This document shows, in pieces, positions 1-8,480 of a stretch of DNA of 64,000 bases. The notes under the pieces were generated by a model that worked only from the letters and a program-made list of their open reading frames with translations, was not told the DNA's origin and ran no database searches. The stretch covers positions 1,922,001 through 1,986,000 of the forward strand of contig NZ_JAQQXP010000001.1 of the NCBI RefSeq assembly GCF_028595265.1, given 5' to 3'. Both the position numbers and the translations under genes were made by a program. The stretch comes from Alteromonas gilva (GTDB taxonomy: Bacteria > Pseudomonadota > Gammaproteobacteria > Enterobacterales > Alteromonadaceae). Each line of letters opens with the position of its first letter. Within the stretch, counting starts at the first letter, position 1.

Positions 1-199
1 GGGCCTGATGAAAAAATTCACGGCACAAATCAACAGACCCGGATACTTTAGTATAACCGGATGGTGAAATACACCATTTGTGCGAGATCATGATTATGAG
101 GGATTCACTGAGGCAGCGATTTAGCAAAACTCTGAGGATGGATAGCGGGTTTAGGGCAGTTGGCACAGCTTACTATTTACTATGGCCTGATTGTTAAAT

Positions 200-227
200 C
201 GTGGCCAAACCCCCGGGTTTGACCACG
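200..227. other. Inverted repeat / hairpin in the leading gap
   Basis: Two 13-base arms (200-212 and 215-227) pair with one mismatch around a 2-base centre. It lies about 70 bases past the end of the DUF2789 gene, which runs on the minus strand, so it could end that transcript, but no clear T-run follows on the minus strand. The remainder of bases 1-294 shows no supportable gene. A short direct duplication of ttcagccgata lies at 241-264. Confidence 0.35.
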
Positions 228-294
228 TTAGCGATGTAATTTCAGCCGATAGTTTCAGCCGATAAAAATCAGGCTGGGCGCTTACAGGGCGGTA

Positions 295-528
295 CTAATG
301 CAAACGCGTGTTCAGCTCGTCGATGACCTCAGCCCATTCTGCATCGTCGACCAACGACTGGCGTAAAAATTCGGCCTGGGAGCGGTTCCAAAAGGGCGCC
401 TCGTGAATTGGCAGCGCCGACTTCAGGCCGCGGTGTGTGGTAATAAATTGCTCAATATCAGCTTCACCTGCCGGCAAGCCTAACTGCACAAACAGGTCTT
501 TTAGCTCAGGTTGTTGTGTAAACATCAT
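295..528 (-). CDS. DUF2789 family protein
   Basis: This is a 77-residue soluble protein that resembles the small DUF2789 family of gammaproteobacteria, a family of unknown function. The sequence begins with a short Phe-Thr-Gln-Gln segment, then an acidic helix-rich body (residues about 8-70), with no signal peptide or membrane segment. Two consecutive ATG codons follow an AGGAG motif: the second (525) has the better spacing, so the true protein may be one residue shorter. It is divergent from the DsbA-like gene that begins at 697. The family call rests on overall sequence resemblance and length; no activity can be read from the sequence. Confidence 0.75.
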   Translation of the reverse strand: MMFTQQPELKDLFVQLGLPAGEADIEQFITTHRGLKSALPIHEAPFWNRSQAEFLRQSLVDDAEWAEVIDELNTRLH

Positions 529-696
529 CCTCTCCTGTTGTTGGTAAGTACTTTACAACTATTATTACGCGCTGAATTCATGTTTAGACCAGTTGATCTT
601 AAAAACGCACTGGGCGCTACATTAAAAGAACAGTCAAACTTAGCCGTGGTTAATGATAAAGTTACCCGCAATAGACTTTTATTTAAGAGGTAATAC

Positions 697-1395
697 ATGA
701 ATAGTCGCCTGTTAGTCATCGCCGGCATCGCCATTTTACTTGCCATAGGCGGTGCGTTTTATTTGTTTGCTAAGCCAACCACTGTGACAGCGGCAGCTGC
801 GCCTGCGAGCGCCTCGGCGTCACCGGCGGCAGAGTCAGCAGCGCCATCAACTGAATCTACTCAGGCCGGAATACCGGATATGACACTGGGTAACCCCATG
901 TCGACAGTAAAGGTTGTCGAATACGCGTCGTTTACCTGCCCGCATTGTGCATCGTTTCATAACAACCAATTTAAGCAGCTCAAAGCAAATTACATTGATA
1001 CCGGTAAAATTAGTTTTACCTTTCGCGAAGTATATTTTGACAAGTTTGGGTTGCTCGCCTCAATGATTGGCCGGTGTGAAGGCTCAAAGGCCTTTTATTT
1101 TGATTATTCTGAAAAGGTATTTGCCCGGCAGCGCGAGTGGATAGCCAGTCGCGATGGCGATAAAATTGTGAATGAACTGGCGACAATGGGCAAAGCAGCC
1201 GGTCTCACTGACGATCAGTTAGGCGCCTGCATGAACGACAACGCCAAAGCCGAGGCGCTGGTTCAGTGGTACAAACACAACGCCGAGCAAGACAACATTC
1301 GTTCTACCCCCAGCTTTGTGATTAACGGTGAGTTGCATACCAATATGCCCTATGAGGACTTTGCTGAGTTGCTGGATGACAAACTCGGTTTATAG
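697..1395 (+). CDS. Membrane-anchored DsbA-family thiol:disulfide oxidoreductase
   Basis: The protein has 232 residues. A single N-terminal membrane segment (about residues 4-25) is followed by an Ala/Ser/Pro-rich linker (about 27-57) and then a thioredoxin-like domain. The active-site motif CPHC is at residues 81-84 within FTCPHCASFH, and the Ser-Thr-Pro-Ser segment near residue 203 fits the cis-proline loop of this fold. The layout is that of a periplasmic DsbA/Thioredoxin_4 protein tethered to the inner membrane, probably oxidising or isomerising envelope disulfides. An AAGAGG ribosome site precedes the ATG. A 37-codon open frame ends three bases upstream. No DsbB-like partner is present in the window, so its redox partner is unknown. 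Confidence 0.85.
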   Translation: MNSRLLVIAGIAILLAIGGAFYLFAKPTTVTAAAAPASASASPAAESAAPSTESTQAGIPDMTLGNPMSTVKVVEYASFTCPHCASFHNNQFKQLKANYIDTGKISFTFREVYFDKFGLLASMIGRCEGSKAFYFDYSEKVFARQREWIASRDGDKIVNELATMGKAAGLTDDQLGACMNDNAKAEALVQWYKHNAEQDNIRSTPSFVINGELHTNMPYEDFAELLDDKLGL

Positions 1396-1541
1396 GTTGC
1401 GCCCTACCTGAGCTAAAATACGGGTAAATATTTGGCGTGGCTGTACGACTTGTTTTGTCTACGGCCACGGCCGATGCATCGTCATTTTGCAATAACCCAA
1501 AGGTTGTTGTGTACGTGGTGCGCCCGGAACAGTTAACCGCT

Positions 1542-2168
1542 TTATGCCAGTTTGAGCTCGCCATTAAATAGCGCCGCGTTATACCCTGATGCCAATGCCC
1601 CGACTATCGACTTAGGCGTAAGTACTTCAACAGTGACAGCAGATATTGGCTTTTCAGATACTCGATATCCCTCAAATGACCACTCATATATAGCGTTGTC
1701 TAATATCAGGTAACAGGTTTTATCATCTATAAAAATAGTGCCGGATGGCAGGCTATTGAGCTGTTGCTGGTATGTGACTTTGGTACCCCGATAGTTTCTG
1801 TCCTTATGGATAATTTTATCCATATCACCGGCTTTATTGCTGTCGCCGACTAATGCCTGATTGGCGGTAAACCAAGCTGATTTAAACGCCTTAAATGCCT
1901 CTGGTCTACATGAATTGCAAGGTCTGTGGCCTGCTGATAATGCCGTGTATTCATCAAGAAAGAACAGTTCTGTGTATTTATTGCCAGTCATTAACTTACG
2001 CTTAATCCCCTTGTGTTGGAGAACGCAACTTACCCAGTTTGGGTGAGCATGTTTCTTAACAACTTGCTGGTGGTCATTGTGCAGAATGCCGCGGTTACCC
2101 ATTAGTTGACCGCGCGAGTTATCGGCAACAATTTCACCGGTTGGCATGACTCTGTTTTGTAATGGCAT
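1542..2168 (-). CDS. Conserved hypothetical protein with Ada-like Cys motif
   Basis: I chose the ATG at 2168 because AAGGAG lies eight bases upstream; a longer in-frame reading to 2237 has no such site. This gives 208 residues. The N-terminus (MPLQNRVMPTGEIVA) and the core (TELFFLDEYTALSAGHRPC) resemble an unnamed conserved family of proteobacteria. The segment GHRPCNSCRPEAF, near residue 105, resembles the metal-binding part of Ada-type DNA-repair proteins (a GYRPC..C-like pattern), which suggests a zinc or other metal site. A C-terminal beta-rich part follows. No signal peptide or membrane segment is visible. A role in nucleic-acid handling is only a guess from the motif. Confidence 0.6.
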   Translation of the reverse strand: MPLQNRVMPTGEIVADNSRGQLMGNRGILHNDHQQVVKKHAHPNWVSCVLQHKGIKRKLMTGNKYTELFFLDEYTALSAGHRPCNSCRPEAFKAFKSAWFTANQALVGDSNKAGDMDKIIHKDRNYRGTKVTYQQQLNSLPSGTIFIDDKTCYLILDNAIYEWSFEGYRVSEKPISAVTVEVLTPKSIVGALASGYNAALFNGELKLA

Positions 2169-2275
2169 ACTGTAATTTCTCCTTCCCTGTTGGCACCAAA
2201 ATCGAGAGGTCAGCCTATTATAAATAGTTAACTTCAAACAAGCGTTAATTGTAAGAAATACAGTGTTATACGGGC

Positions 2276-3289
2276 CTACTTATCGGCGTGAGGTGGCGGG
2301 CCGTTGCATTGGCCCGGAGCGTTTGATGCCTGGTCCGCGGCGCTTAAAGCATCAGTAAATTGGCTGTGGGTGGCGAGTAGCCTGTCATCGTCAGGAAACC
2401 TTTGCAGAGCGAATTGCAGTACCTTTTGTGCCTGTGCGGCACAGCCTGATTGCTGTAGGGCGATAGCAAAATTGTTTAAATACGCGCTGTGATATTGTCC
2501 AACATGATAGCCTTTTTTAAACCATGCGATAGCGTCGCCGGGGTTATCTGCTAAAAAATGATTGGCAATTAAAAAGTAGGCGAGCCATTCGTTGGGCCAG
2601 CGCTGTATGGCTGTTTGCAGAAAGTTCAGGGCCTGCGTTGTTTGACCGAGCTTAAGCATGTCGAAGGCTGCGCTGGTATACACAAAATACTTCATTGTTG
2701 AGCTGGTATGTTGAGGCGGAACCGGCGCTAAAAACCAGTAATCGCCGCGTCGCCAGGTTTTTTCGAATAACTCAAAACTCATTCGGTGATTAGGGGTTAC
2801 GCCGGTATGGAGTTCTATTTCTCTGCGCTCTAAATCAAAACCAATAACCACCGCATAATGCCACTGTGGAAACAACGCAATCGATAAATTCTGAAAAACT
2901 ATCACTGGTATGTCGTCACTGACCAGCTGGATAATTTGCTGTAAGTTGCCGTTGTCAGTGTAGGGTAGCAAATCGAACTGGCGTGTGGCGCTGACCATTT
3001 CTACTTTGAGGCTGCCTTCGTACTCAGGGATAAAAAGTTTTGGGGCTATTTGGTTTGGCGAAACCGGCTCACCGTAAAACGAAAAGACTTCCGCGAGCGT
3101 CGTTGGGCCGCAATAAAATGCCTGCTGAGGATAAAACGGTACATCTTTAATGACATGCGCCCTGGATGGTATCAGGGCGGTGTCAATCTGCATTTTATGG
3201 GGCTGAGGGGAGTTCTGACAAGCGGTTAACAAAAACAAACCCGCCGCGAAGCAGGTTTGTTTTATGTAGTCCTGTTTAAACAATCTCAC
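2276..3289 (-). CDS. PA2778-family C39-like cysteine peptidase lipoprotein with TPRs
   Basis: The 337-residue protein has a lipoprotein signal ending in LLTAC (Cys24), so it is probably outer-membrane or periplasmic. The peptidase C39-like domain covers about residues 45-195: Cys60 in QAFYCGPTTLAE and His144 in PQWHYAVVIGFD fit the catalytic pair. After it come tetratricopeptide-type helices (about 205-310). Translation starts at a GTG directly after the stop codon of the upstream gene, so the two are co-translated. The pairing reproduces the PA2779-PA2778 arrangement of Pseudomonas and relatives. The substrate is unknown; C39-like folds usually cleave after double Gly or act on peptides, but no target is evident here. 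Confidence 0.8.
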   Translation of the reverse strand: MRLFKQDYIKQTCFAAGLFLLTACQNSPQPHKMQIDTALIPSRAHVIKDVPFYPQQAFYCGPTTLAEVFSFYGEPVSPNQIAPKLFIPEYEGSLKVEMVSATRQFDLLPYTDNGNLQQIIQLVSDDIPVIVFQNLSIALFPQWHYAVVIGFDLERREIELHTGVTPNHRMSFELFEKTWRRGDYWFLAPVPPQHTSSTMKYFVYTSAAFDMLKLGQTTQALNFLQTAIQRWPNEWLAYFLIANHFLADNPGDAIAWFKKGYHVGQYHSAYLNNFAIALQQSGCAAQAQKVLQFALQRFPDDDRLLATHSQFTDALSAADQASNAPGQCNGPPPHADK

Positions 3290-3670
3290 CTAGCTATTGA
3301 TAGGTCTTATAAAAGGATAAACGTCGGTAACACCAACCAGGTCCAATATGGCGATGATAGCCAGCACAGTTAATACGGCACCCACAACACCGCCAGCTTC
3401 ACCTTCTTTTATTTCAGTATTCAGGGCAATGATTTCGTCGTCTGTTAAGGCATCGATTCTGGCCATTGCATCGGCATGGCTAACGCCAAGTTTGACTAAT
3501 TGTTGCTTTACGTCGTCTTTGCTTACGGCATTTAATAATTCCTGCTTATTAAACGAAACCGACTGCTGCCTCATGACTTGTTCGGAGGTAATGGTATTAG
3601 CATGAGTGCCGCCAGCAATAAAAACCAGCATCACCACAAAGCCTGAGAATGTCTTTCTTATAAATTTCAT
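3290..3670 (-). CDS. PA2779-family small exported membrane protein
   Basis: The start at 3670 is supported by AAAGGA seven bases upstream, giving 126 residues; the frame stays open to 3793 without a better start. An N-terminal signal segment (about 1-24, ending near HAN) is followed by a charged helical region (about 25-85) and a hydrophobic C-terminal helix (GGVVGAVLTVLAIIAILDLVG) before the short tail. This matches the PA2779 family, always found beside the PA2778 peptidase. It may be a substrate, chaperone or membrane anchor of the peptidase; which one cannot be decided from sequence. Its stop codon abuts the next start. Confidence 0.75.
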   Translation of the reverse strand: MKFIRKTFSGFVVMLVFIAGGTHANTITSEQVMRQQSVSFNKQELLNAVSKDDVKQQLVKLGVSHADAMARIDALTDDEIIALNTEIKEGEAGGVVGAVLTVLAIIAILDLVGVTDVYPFIRPINS

Positions 3671-4097
3671 AGAATGGTCCTTTCTCACAAGTTTGATTGT
3701 CCCTTTAGAAGCTACATCAAAAACACCAAAACATCTAATTAATCGGCAATTTAACTGAAATACCCCTTTTCGTATGACTGCCCTCAACACCATGACGGGG
3801 CGCGAAACGCCACAGCCATTGTTGCGTGGCTGAAGTGAATTACGCCGTGTGCGGTTTTATATAAAACCTATCGCTAGGCAGCGAGGTTAACCGCTGTGAA
3901 ACAGCAGCGAACGCTTAATACGACTCGCGGCGCAGACTGTGAGTACACCTTACAATAAAAGGTGTTTTTTAGTTAATCACATGATCCCTATGTGAAAATT
4001 AACACCTGCCGGTGGTATTTCACGGCCTGATACTTTATTATTTTGCCGCTTTTGACGTTCAAAAGCTGCCACAGTAATTATATGGAATGTATGAAGT
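3671..4097. other. Divergent intergenic region with several hairpins
   Basis: These 427 bases separate the PA2779-type gene from the lipoprotein gene. They contain a CAGCCA/TGGCTG hairpin (3813-3832), a CAGCG/CGCTG hairpin near 3879-3896 and a terminator-like hairpin at 3945-3970. No ORF with a plausible ribosome site was found. The region may encode a small RNA or a leader; see findings. Confidence 0.4.
3945..3970 (+). terminator. Rho-independent-type terminator without an assigned gene
   Basis: A 7-bp stem (ACACCTT / AAGGTGT) with a 7-base loop is followed by six T residues on the plus strand. It lies between two divergent genes, so no known plus-strand gene ends here. Confidence 0.5.
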
Positions 4098-4520
4098 ATG
4101 GCCCGTCAATGTAAATACGCCGCAGTTATCATCGCAAGTTTATTGTTACTTTCAGCATGCTTTGGCCCCACCGGCAAGGTGCGGATTAAAACCGATATCG
4201 ACAATGCCCAATTGTTGATTGATGGTGAGGTGACATCCTCTATCGGCAAAGATTTTATTGAGATTGAAGTCTCAGCCGAACAGCATTTGTTTGAAGTAAA
4301 AGCCCTCAGTGAAGATGAAGAATGGCGCTATTACGGCAGCGAAGAGCTGTTGATCCCCGAAGATGCCACGCTGGAAAAGCAAATCTACACTCAATCCAAA
4401 GCTACCGAAAAACGCCTGCGCCGCTTGGCGCTTGAAGCGAAGCAACGCGAAGCGGATAACCTTGCCGAAAAAGTGAAAAGGGAATTTTTACGCAGGCAGG
4501 CTCAAGAGGAGGGCCAGTAA
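4098..4520 (+). CDS. Lipoprotein with PEGA-like domain and C-terminal coiled coil
   Basis: The 140-residue protein carries a lipoprotein signal with LLSAC (Cys21). Residues about 27-100 form a predicted beta-rich segment (KVRIKTDIDNAQLLIDGE and following) that resembles PEGA-type surface domains. The C-terminal 40 residues are highly charged and helical (Lys/Arg/Glu heptad-like), consistent with a coiled coil. The stop codon overlaps the next ATG (TAATG at 4518-4522), so it is translationally coupled to the glycan-binding-type protein downstream. The pair probably acts together at the cell surface or in the periplasm. No enzyme motif is visible. The PEGA assignment is tentative. Confidence 0.65.
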   Translation: MARQCKYAAVIIASLLLLSACFGPTGKVRIKTDIDNAQLLIDGEVTSSIGKDFIEIEVSAEQHLFEVKALSEDEEWRYYGSEELLIPEDATLEKQIYTQSKATEKRLRRLALEAKQREADNLAEKVKREFLRRQAQEEGQ

Positions 4521-6589
4521 TGAAATCAATTATTGTTGCGATAAGTTTGCTGCTGTTTTCATCATCGCTATGGGCTGATAGCAGTATTGCCATTAAACGG
4601 GTAAGTGCCTCATCGGTGTACCCGGCAGACAGCGCATCCTATGAGCCAGAAAATGCCATTGATAACAAAAACAGCACGGCGTGGTTTCCCAAACGCACCA
4701 GTGCGGCCAATAAAGGCGAGTGGCTGAAGCTTGAATTTGCTGAACCAAGCCTGGTGTCGGGCATAAAAATTACCAATGGCTGGGTACGGTCGCAAGGCGT
4801 CTGGAGCTATAACAGCCGGGTAAAAACAGCGACAATCACCTTGTCGTCGGGCGTAACAGAGTACATCTCGTTAGACGATACAATGACGCCTCAGACATTA
4901 TCTCTGCCGGTGTCAGAGGCCACCTGGCTAACGCTGACCATTGATGAAATTTATCCTGGTGACAGATGGAATCAGGAGTCTGGCCTTACTCAGGTTGATG
5001 TGCTTGGCACTACCAAAGAAGCCATGCGAATAGAGGCGTTGCGCAAAGAAAAAGAAGCCGAGCAGGCCAGAATTGCGCAGCTTTCTGCCAGCAAAAAAGC
5101 GCAGCAAATAGCCGATTACCTTTCCCGGTTGCAAAGCTCGCTCCAACAAAAAAGCACTGAGCTGGACTACGCTGACTTTTTAGCAGAGGCTTCTGATGCG
5201 TATAAGAGTGAAGTGTATCCTGAAGCGAAAGAACTCATTAGCCAACAGGTGACAAACACTATACAGACGCAACTGAATACTTATTCTGCCGCTAACGATA
5301 GCAAACAACTTATGCGTGTTTTCAAGCAGTCTCGCGACACAGTATTTGAGAAACCGAATCAGGATTTGCTTAGTAAGGCGTTTACCACCGCGGCTAAAAT
5401 CGATTTGGCGCAGGCTAAAAAAGAACAGTCCAGCGCCCAACTGATGGCGATATTTGCCGACTATGGCGCCTATTATAAAGAGAACCCTTTTTATAATCTT
5501 GTTGACAGCGCCTTAGAAATTGACGAAGCCCGCATAGCGCAAAACGCTGGTGAAGGAGCAGATGTTTCGCTGCTTGATAAGTATGATAATCAGCCGCTTA
5601 AGTCGTATCAAAAAGAGAATTATCAAAAGCTGCTTGGCCAATTGATTAAACAAAAACTGGCACTGGCAAAAGATAGCGACGAACTCGCCACTGCGCTGGA
5701 TGCTTTTAGCCAGTATGATCTGAATATGGCGAACAAAAAGCAGGTTAACGAAAGCATACTTGCGGTGTCTGGCATACAGTACCGTGAAACGTTCCGTGAA
5801 GGCAAAATTGGCGAGCGGTACGTGCCCGCAATTTCGCGTTCTGAAAGCTATAATGAAACCCGTTATATCAACGGCGTTGCCATTAATGAAACCAAGTTTA
5901 ATGATTACACAACGGGCGGATACGACGAGAGCCGCTATGGTTTTACTGCCGTTTACCAATTTTTTAATGTGTCTGAGAAAACCTACCTGGTAGATGTGGA
6001 GATCAGTGCCACAATCAGCAATACCGAATATAAAAAGCAGTCAAGCTGGTCGGGACCGGATCAGAATGTTGAGGTTAAAAAGAGTAACCTGCTGGTTAAG
6101 AAAATTACTTACGTGTTAAAAGCCGGTAGCGAGATTAAAGATCAAATCATTGTGGGTGAGAAAAAACCCAGTGATTTTCTGGTTTCAGTAGTCAATATTA
6201 CGCCGATTGATCGTGACTGGTTCGACCAACTCTCCACCGCAATGGAAGGCAGTGATCTGGGGGTTATTTCGCAATTTTTCTTTGATGAAAAGGCAAAGTA
6301 CTGGAAGCCTGATCTGGCGACCAATTTTGCTCGTCAGGCATACATGAATCTGGACACAACATTCAGCACCGGTGATAAGTTTGATCGTGATTTTAAATCA
6401 CCGGTACAACTGACGCTGACTAACAGTAATGCGATGGCGCTTAAGCTCACCTATACCACAAACTTTTCAGACGGTTCGCGCACGGTTGTGATTGACGGCA
6501 ACAGCGAGTTAACTGAGCGTCTTATGGCTTTTGGTCGTGCCGAAGACGATCTTGAAGTAACGATTGAAATGCTCGAGCCATGGCAATAG
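4520..6589 (+). CDS. Secreted protein with N-terminal NADase-type glycan-binding (discoidin-like) domain
   Basis: The protein has 689 residues and a signal peptide (about 1-19, ending SLWA). Residues about 20-170 resemble the discoidin-like / NADase-type glycan-binding domain: YEPENAIDNKNSTAWFPK, WLKLEFAEPSLVSGIKITNGW and the closing LTQVDVLGT are typical. A short coiled coil (about 172-200) is followed by a long helical region (about 200-420) and a C-terminal beta-rich region with several Tyr-Asn-Glu-Thr-like turns. No catalytic motif was recognised in the C-terminal 500 residues. It is coupled to the lipoprotein gene upstream. A surface or periplasmic carbohydrate-recognition role is inferred from the first domain only. 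Confidence 0.7.
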   Translation: MKSIIVAISLLLFSSSLWADSSIAIKRVSASSVYPADSASYEPENAIDNKNSTAWFPKRTSAANKGEWLKLEFAEPSLVSGIKITNGWVRSQGVWSYNSRVKTATITLSSGVTEYISLDDTMTPQTLSLPVSEATWLTLTIDEIYPGDRWNQESGLTQVDVLGTTKEAMRIEALRKEKEAEQARIAQLSASKKAQQIADYLSRLQSSLQQKSTELDYADFLAEASDAYKSEVYPEAKELISQQVTNTIQTQLNTYSAANDSKQLMRVFKQSRDTVFEKPNQDLLSKAFTTAAKIDLAQAKKEQSSAQLMAIFADYGAYYKENPFYNLVDSALEIDEARIAQNAGEGADVSLLDKYDNQPLKSYQKENYQKLLGQLIKQKLALAKDSDELATALDAFSQYDLNMANKKQVNESILAVSGIQYRETFREGKIGERYVPAISRSESYNETRYINGVAINETKFNDYTTGGYDESRYGFTAVYQFFNVSEKTYLVDVEISATISNTEYKKQSSWSGPDQNVEVKKSNLLVKKITYVLKAGSEIKDQIIVGEKKPSDFLVSVVNITPIDRDWFDQLSTAMEGSDLGVISQFFFDEKAKYWKPDLATNFARQAYMNLDTTFSTGDKFDRDFKSPVQLTLTNSNAMALKLTYTTNFSDGSRTVVIDGNSELTERLMAFGRAEDDLEVTIEMLEPWQ

Positions 6590-6627
6590 CGGCACGCTTA
6601 TGATGAGCGTGTAGTGGTTTGCCAGTG

Positions 6628-8175
6628 ATGCATAATATTGGTTGTATACTGCGCAAAATTGAACGCACGCCGATAGGCCTGGTGGCCGGAACCATTACGT
6701 TTCTGGCCATTATCTTTATTCGTAATCAGCTAGAATTGCTGCTCGAAGCCGATCATAACATCACCATTAGTCTGAGCACCGCCACGGTGCTGGCCGATCA
6801 TGTTCATGTGATTATGGCCTGGAGCTATATTTATCTGATGTCGGTCATTGTACTGGCCACCGCCGGTGGCTGTCGCTGGGCCGGCGCTACCCGTGTGTCG
6901 CTGTGCGGTTTTACCCTGATATGGGTACCACCTCTGCTGGATGGCGCTTTTGGTCTCAGTGGCGCGATTATTTACCAGTACCGGTTTGATAGCTTTTTAA
7001 GTAGTTTTAGCAGTCTTTTTCTTCCCTGGGTTGAAGTGGGCTATGTAACCCCGGGTGTGCGCGTGGAAGTGTTTCTGGTAATGCTTGCCACGTTAGCCTA
7101 CGTTGGGTTGTGCAGTGTCCGTCGTTATGCGTGGTGGCGTGCAGTGCTGAGCGCGTTTTTAGTGTATTGCGCGATCTTCTCGATGGGTTACCTACCGGCG
7201 CTGGTACGTTTGCTCAGTGGTAACAGTCACTTTGAGTTATTGCAGCAATCAGTGTTAGGGGTAACGGCAACCACAGCGCCTGTTTTGTGGTACTTACCGG
7301 TATTACTGCCGCTCGCTATTGTTTTTATGAAAAACACTCAGCCACGGCTGTGGAAGGTGTTCACAAGCTGCCTGCGCACAGAGCGAATGCTGATCTACCT
7401 GCTGTTTGCTTTAGCCGGCGTGCTGCAAGGCGCCGACAGGGCCTTAATTGGTAGTGACTGGCTCAACCTTTACGACATTACCTTTGTTGCGCTGGCCCTG
7501 CTATGCGTCGCAATGGCGTTTATTGCCATGACCGCGCTTAATGATATTTGCGACGCTAACATTGACGCGCTGAGTAATCCTTCGCGCCCGCTGACCGGTG
7601 ATAAGACACTGCTGTCAGAGTATTGGTTTGTGTTGGCCTTTGGCGTGTTACTGAGTATCGGGATGTCGTTTACTTTCGGGGTCAGTCAGCCGGTTTTACT
7701 GGTGGGGATGTTGAGTTTGGGGGGCCTGTATTCGTTGCCACCGCTTAGGTTGCGATCATATTTATTACTGGCTCCCCTAACACTCACCCTGATTGCGCTG
7801 GTGTGTTACCAGTTTGGCATGGCGCTTATATGGAATAACAGCACGCCAGAGCAGCTTAATCTCCCGCAATTAGGCGGTCTGGCGTTATTATTTTTTATTG
7901 CTGTTCAGTTTAAAGATATAAAGGACGAAGCCGGTGACAGGGCACATGGCGTGCAAACCATTGCCACCTGCTTAGGTGCCCGCCGTGCTTATTGGGTATT
8001 AGGGACGTTATTGTTGGTTGCCTTTGCCGGGCTTATTGTTACTGGTGAGCTGAAATGGTCAGCAGCTAACGTTCTGGCCGGGTTGGTGTTTGTGCTGGCA
8101 TTCGTCATTTTTAAAAAGAGCGAATGGGTAATCTGTTCGCTGGTGGGCTGTTTGGCTTTGTTGTTGTTAAATTAA
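6628..8175 (+). CDS. UbiA-family prenyltransferase-like membrane protein with extra N-terminal membrane domain
   Basis: I used the ATG at 6628; TTG (6619) and GTG (6625) are also in frame and no ribosome site decides among them. Residue numbers here count from 6619. The C-terminal half carries both aspartate-rich motifs of the UbiA superfamily: NDICDANIDALSNPSRPLTG (Asn308, Asp309, Asp312, Asp316) and DIKDEAGD (Asp433, Asp436, Asp440), which bind Mg-diphosphate. These enzymes attach a prenyl chain to an aromatic or lipid acceptor. The first ~280 residues add about seven hydrophobic segments not found in ordinary ~300-residue UbiA proteins, so this looks like a fusion. The acceptor is unknown, and no quinone or haem genes adjoin it. 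Confidence 0.75.
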   Translation: MHNIGCILRKIERTPIGLVAGTITFLAIIFIRNQLELLLEADHNITISLSTATVLADHVHVIMAWSYIYLMSVIVLATAGGCRWAGATRVSLCGFTLIWVPPLLDGAFGLSGAIIYQYRFDSFLSSFSSLFLPWVEVGYVTPGVRVEVFLVMLATLAYVGLCSVRRYAWWRAVLSAFLVYCAIFSMGYLPALVRLLSGNSHFELLQQSVLGVTATTAPVLWYLPVLLPLAIVFMKNTQPRLWKVFTSCLRTERMLIYLLFALAGVLQGADRALIGSDWLNLYDITFVALALLCVAMAFIAMTALNDICDANIDALSNPSRPLTGDKTLLSEYWFVLAFGVLLSIGMSFTFGVSQPVLLVGMLSLGGLYSLPPLRLRSYLLLAPLTLTLIALVCYQFGMALIWNNSTPEQLNLPQLGGLALLFFIAVQFKDIKDEAGDRAHGVQTIATCLGARRAYWVLGTLLLVAFAGLIVTGELKWSAANVLAGLVFVLAFVIFKKSEWVICSLVGCLALLLLN

Positions 8176-8480
8176 ACCAGCTGATGAGTCTTTTTACGGC
8201 GCTTTCTTCTTTACCGGGCCTCGCTTTGATTAGTTCTTTCTGCCTGAGTTTTGCCATAACGCAATATATTGTCGTACTGTTTTAAAACATGAGGTAGAGT
8301 AAATTCAACGGGTAGTACGATGCTGTTGTGGCAGGGTGTGTCTGGCGGCAGTAGCAGGCGCAGGCTTTCGTTTGGGCTTAAGGCATAGCATCGGTTTTGG
8401 CATACAGAGCGATTTTGTGCTCTGTGCTCTGACTAAACTTATGCGCCTACTCACGCGCCTCGTACCAGGAACAGACCATT
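8176..8480. other. Intergenic region, no supported gene
   Basis: These 305 bases separate the UbiA-like and TMEM175-like genes. A hydrophobic 33-codon frame at 8184-8285 has no ribosome site and was not called. Nothing else was recognised. Confidence 0.4.

Noticed and set aside
1437..1571. A plus-strand open frame starting with GTG after the DsbA-like gene
   Set aside because: It runs into the end of the opposite-strand gene at 1542, has no ribosome site and no recognisable family.
8184..8285. A hydrophobic 33-codon frame after the UbiA-like gene
   Set aside because: No ribosome site, and T-rich sequence gives hydrophobic frames by chance.
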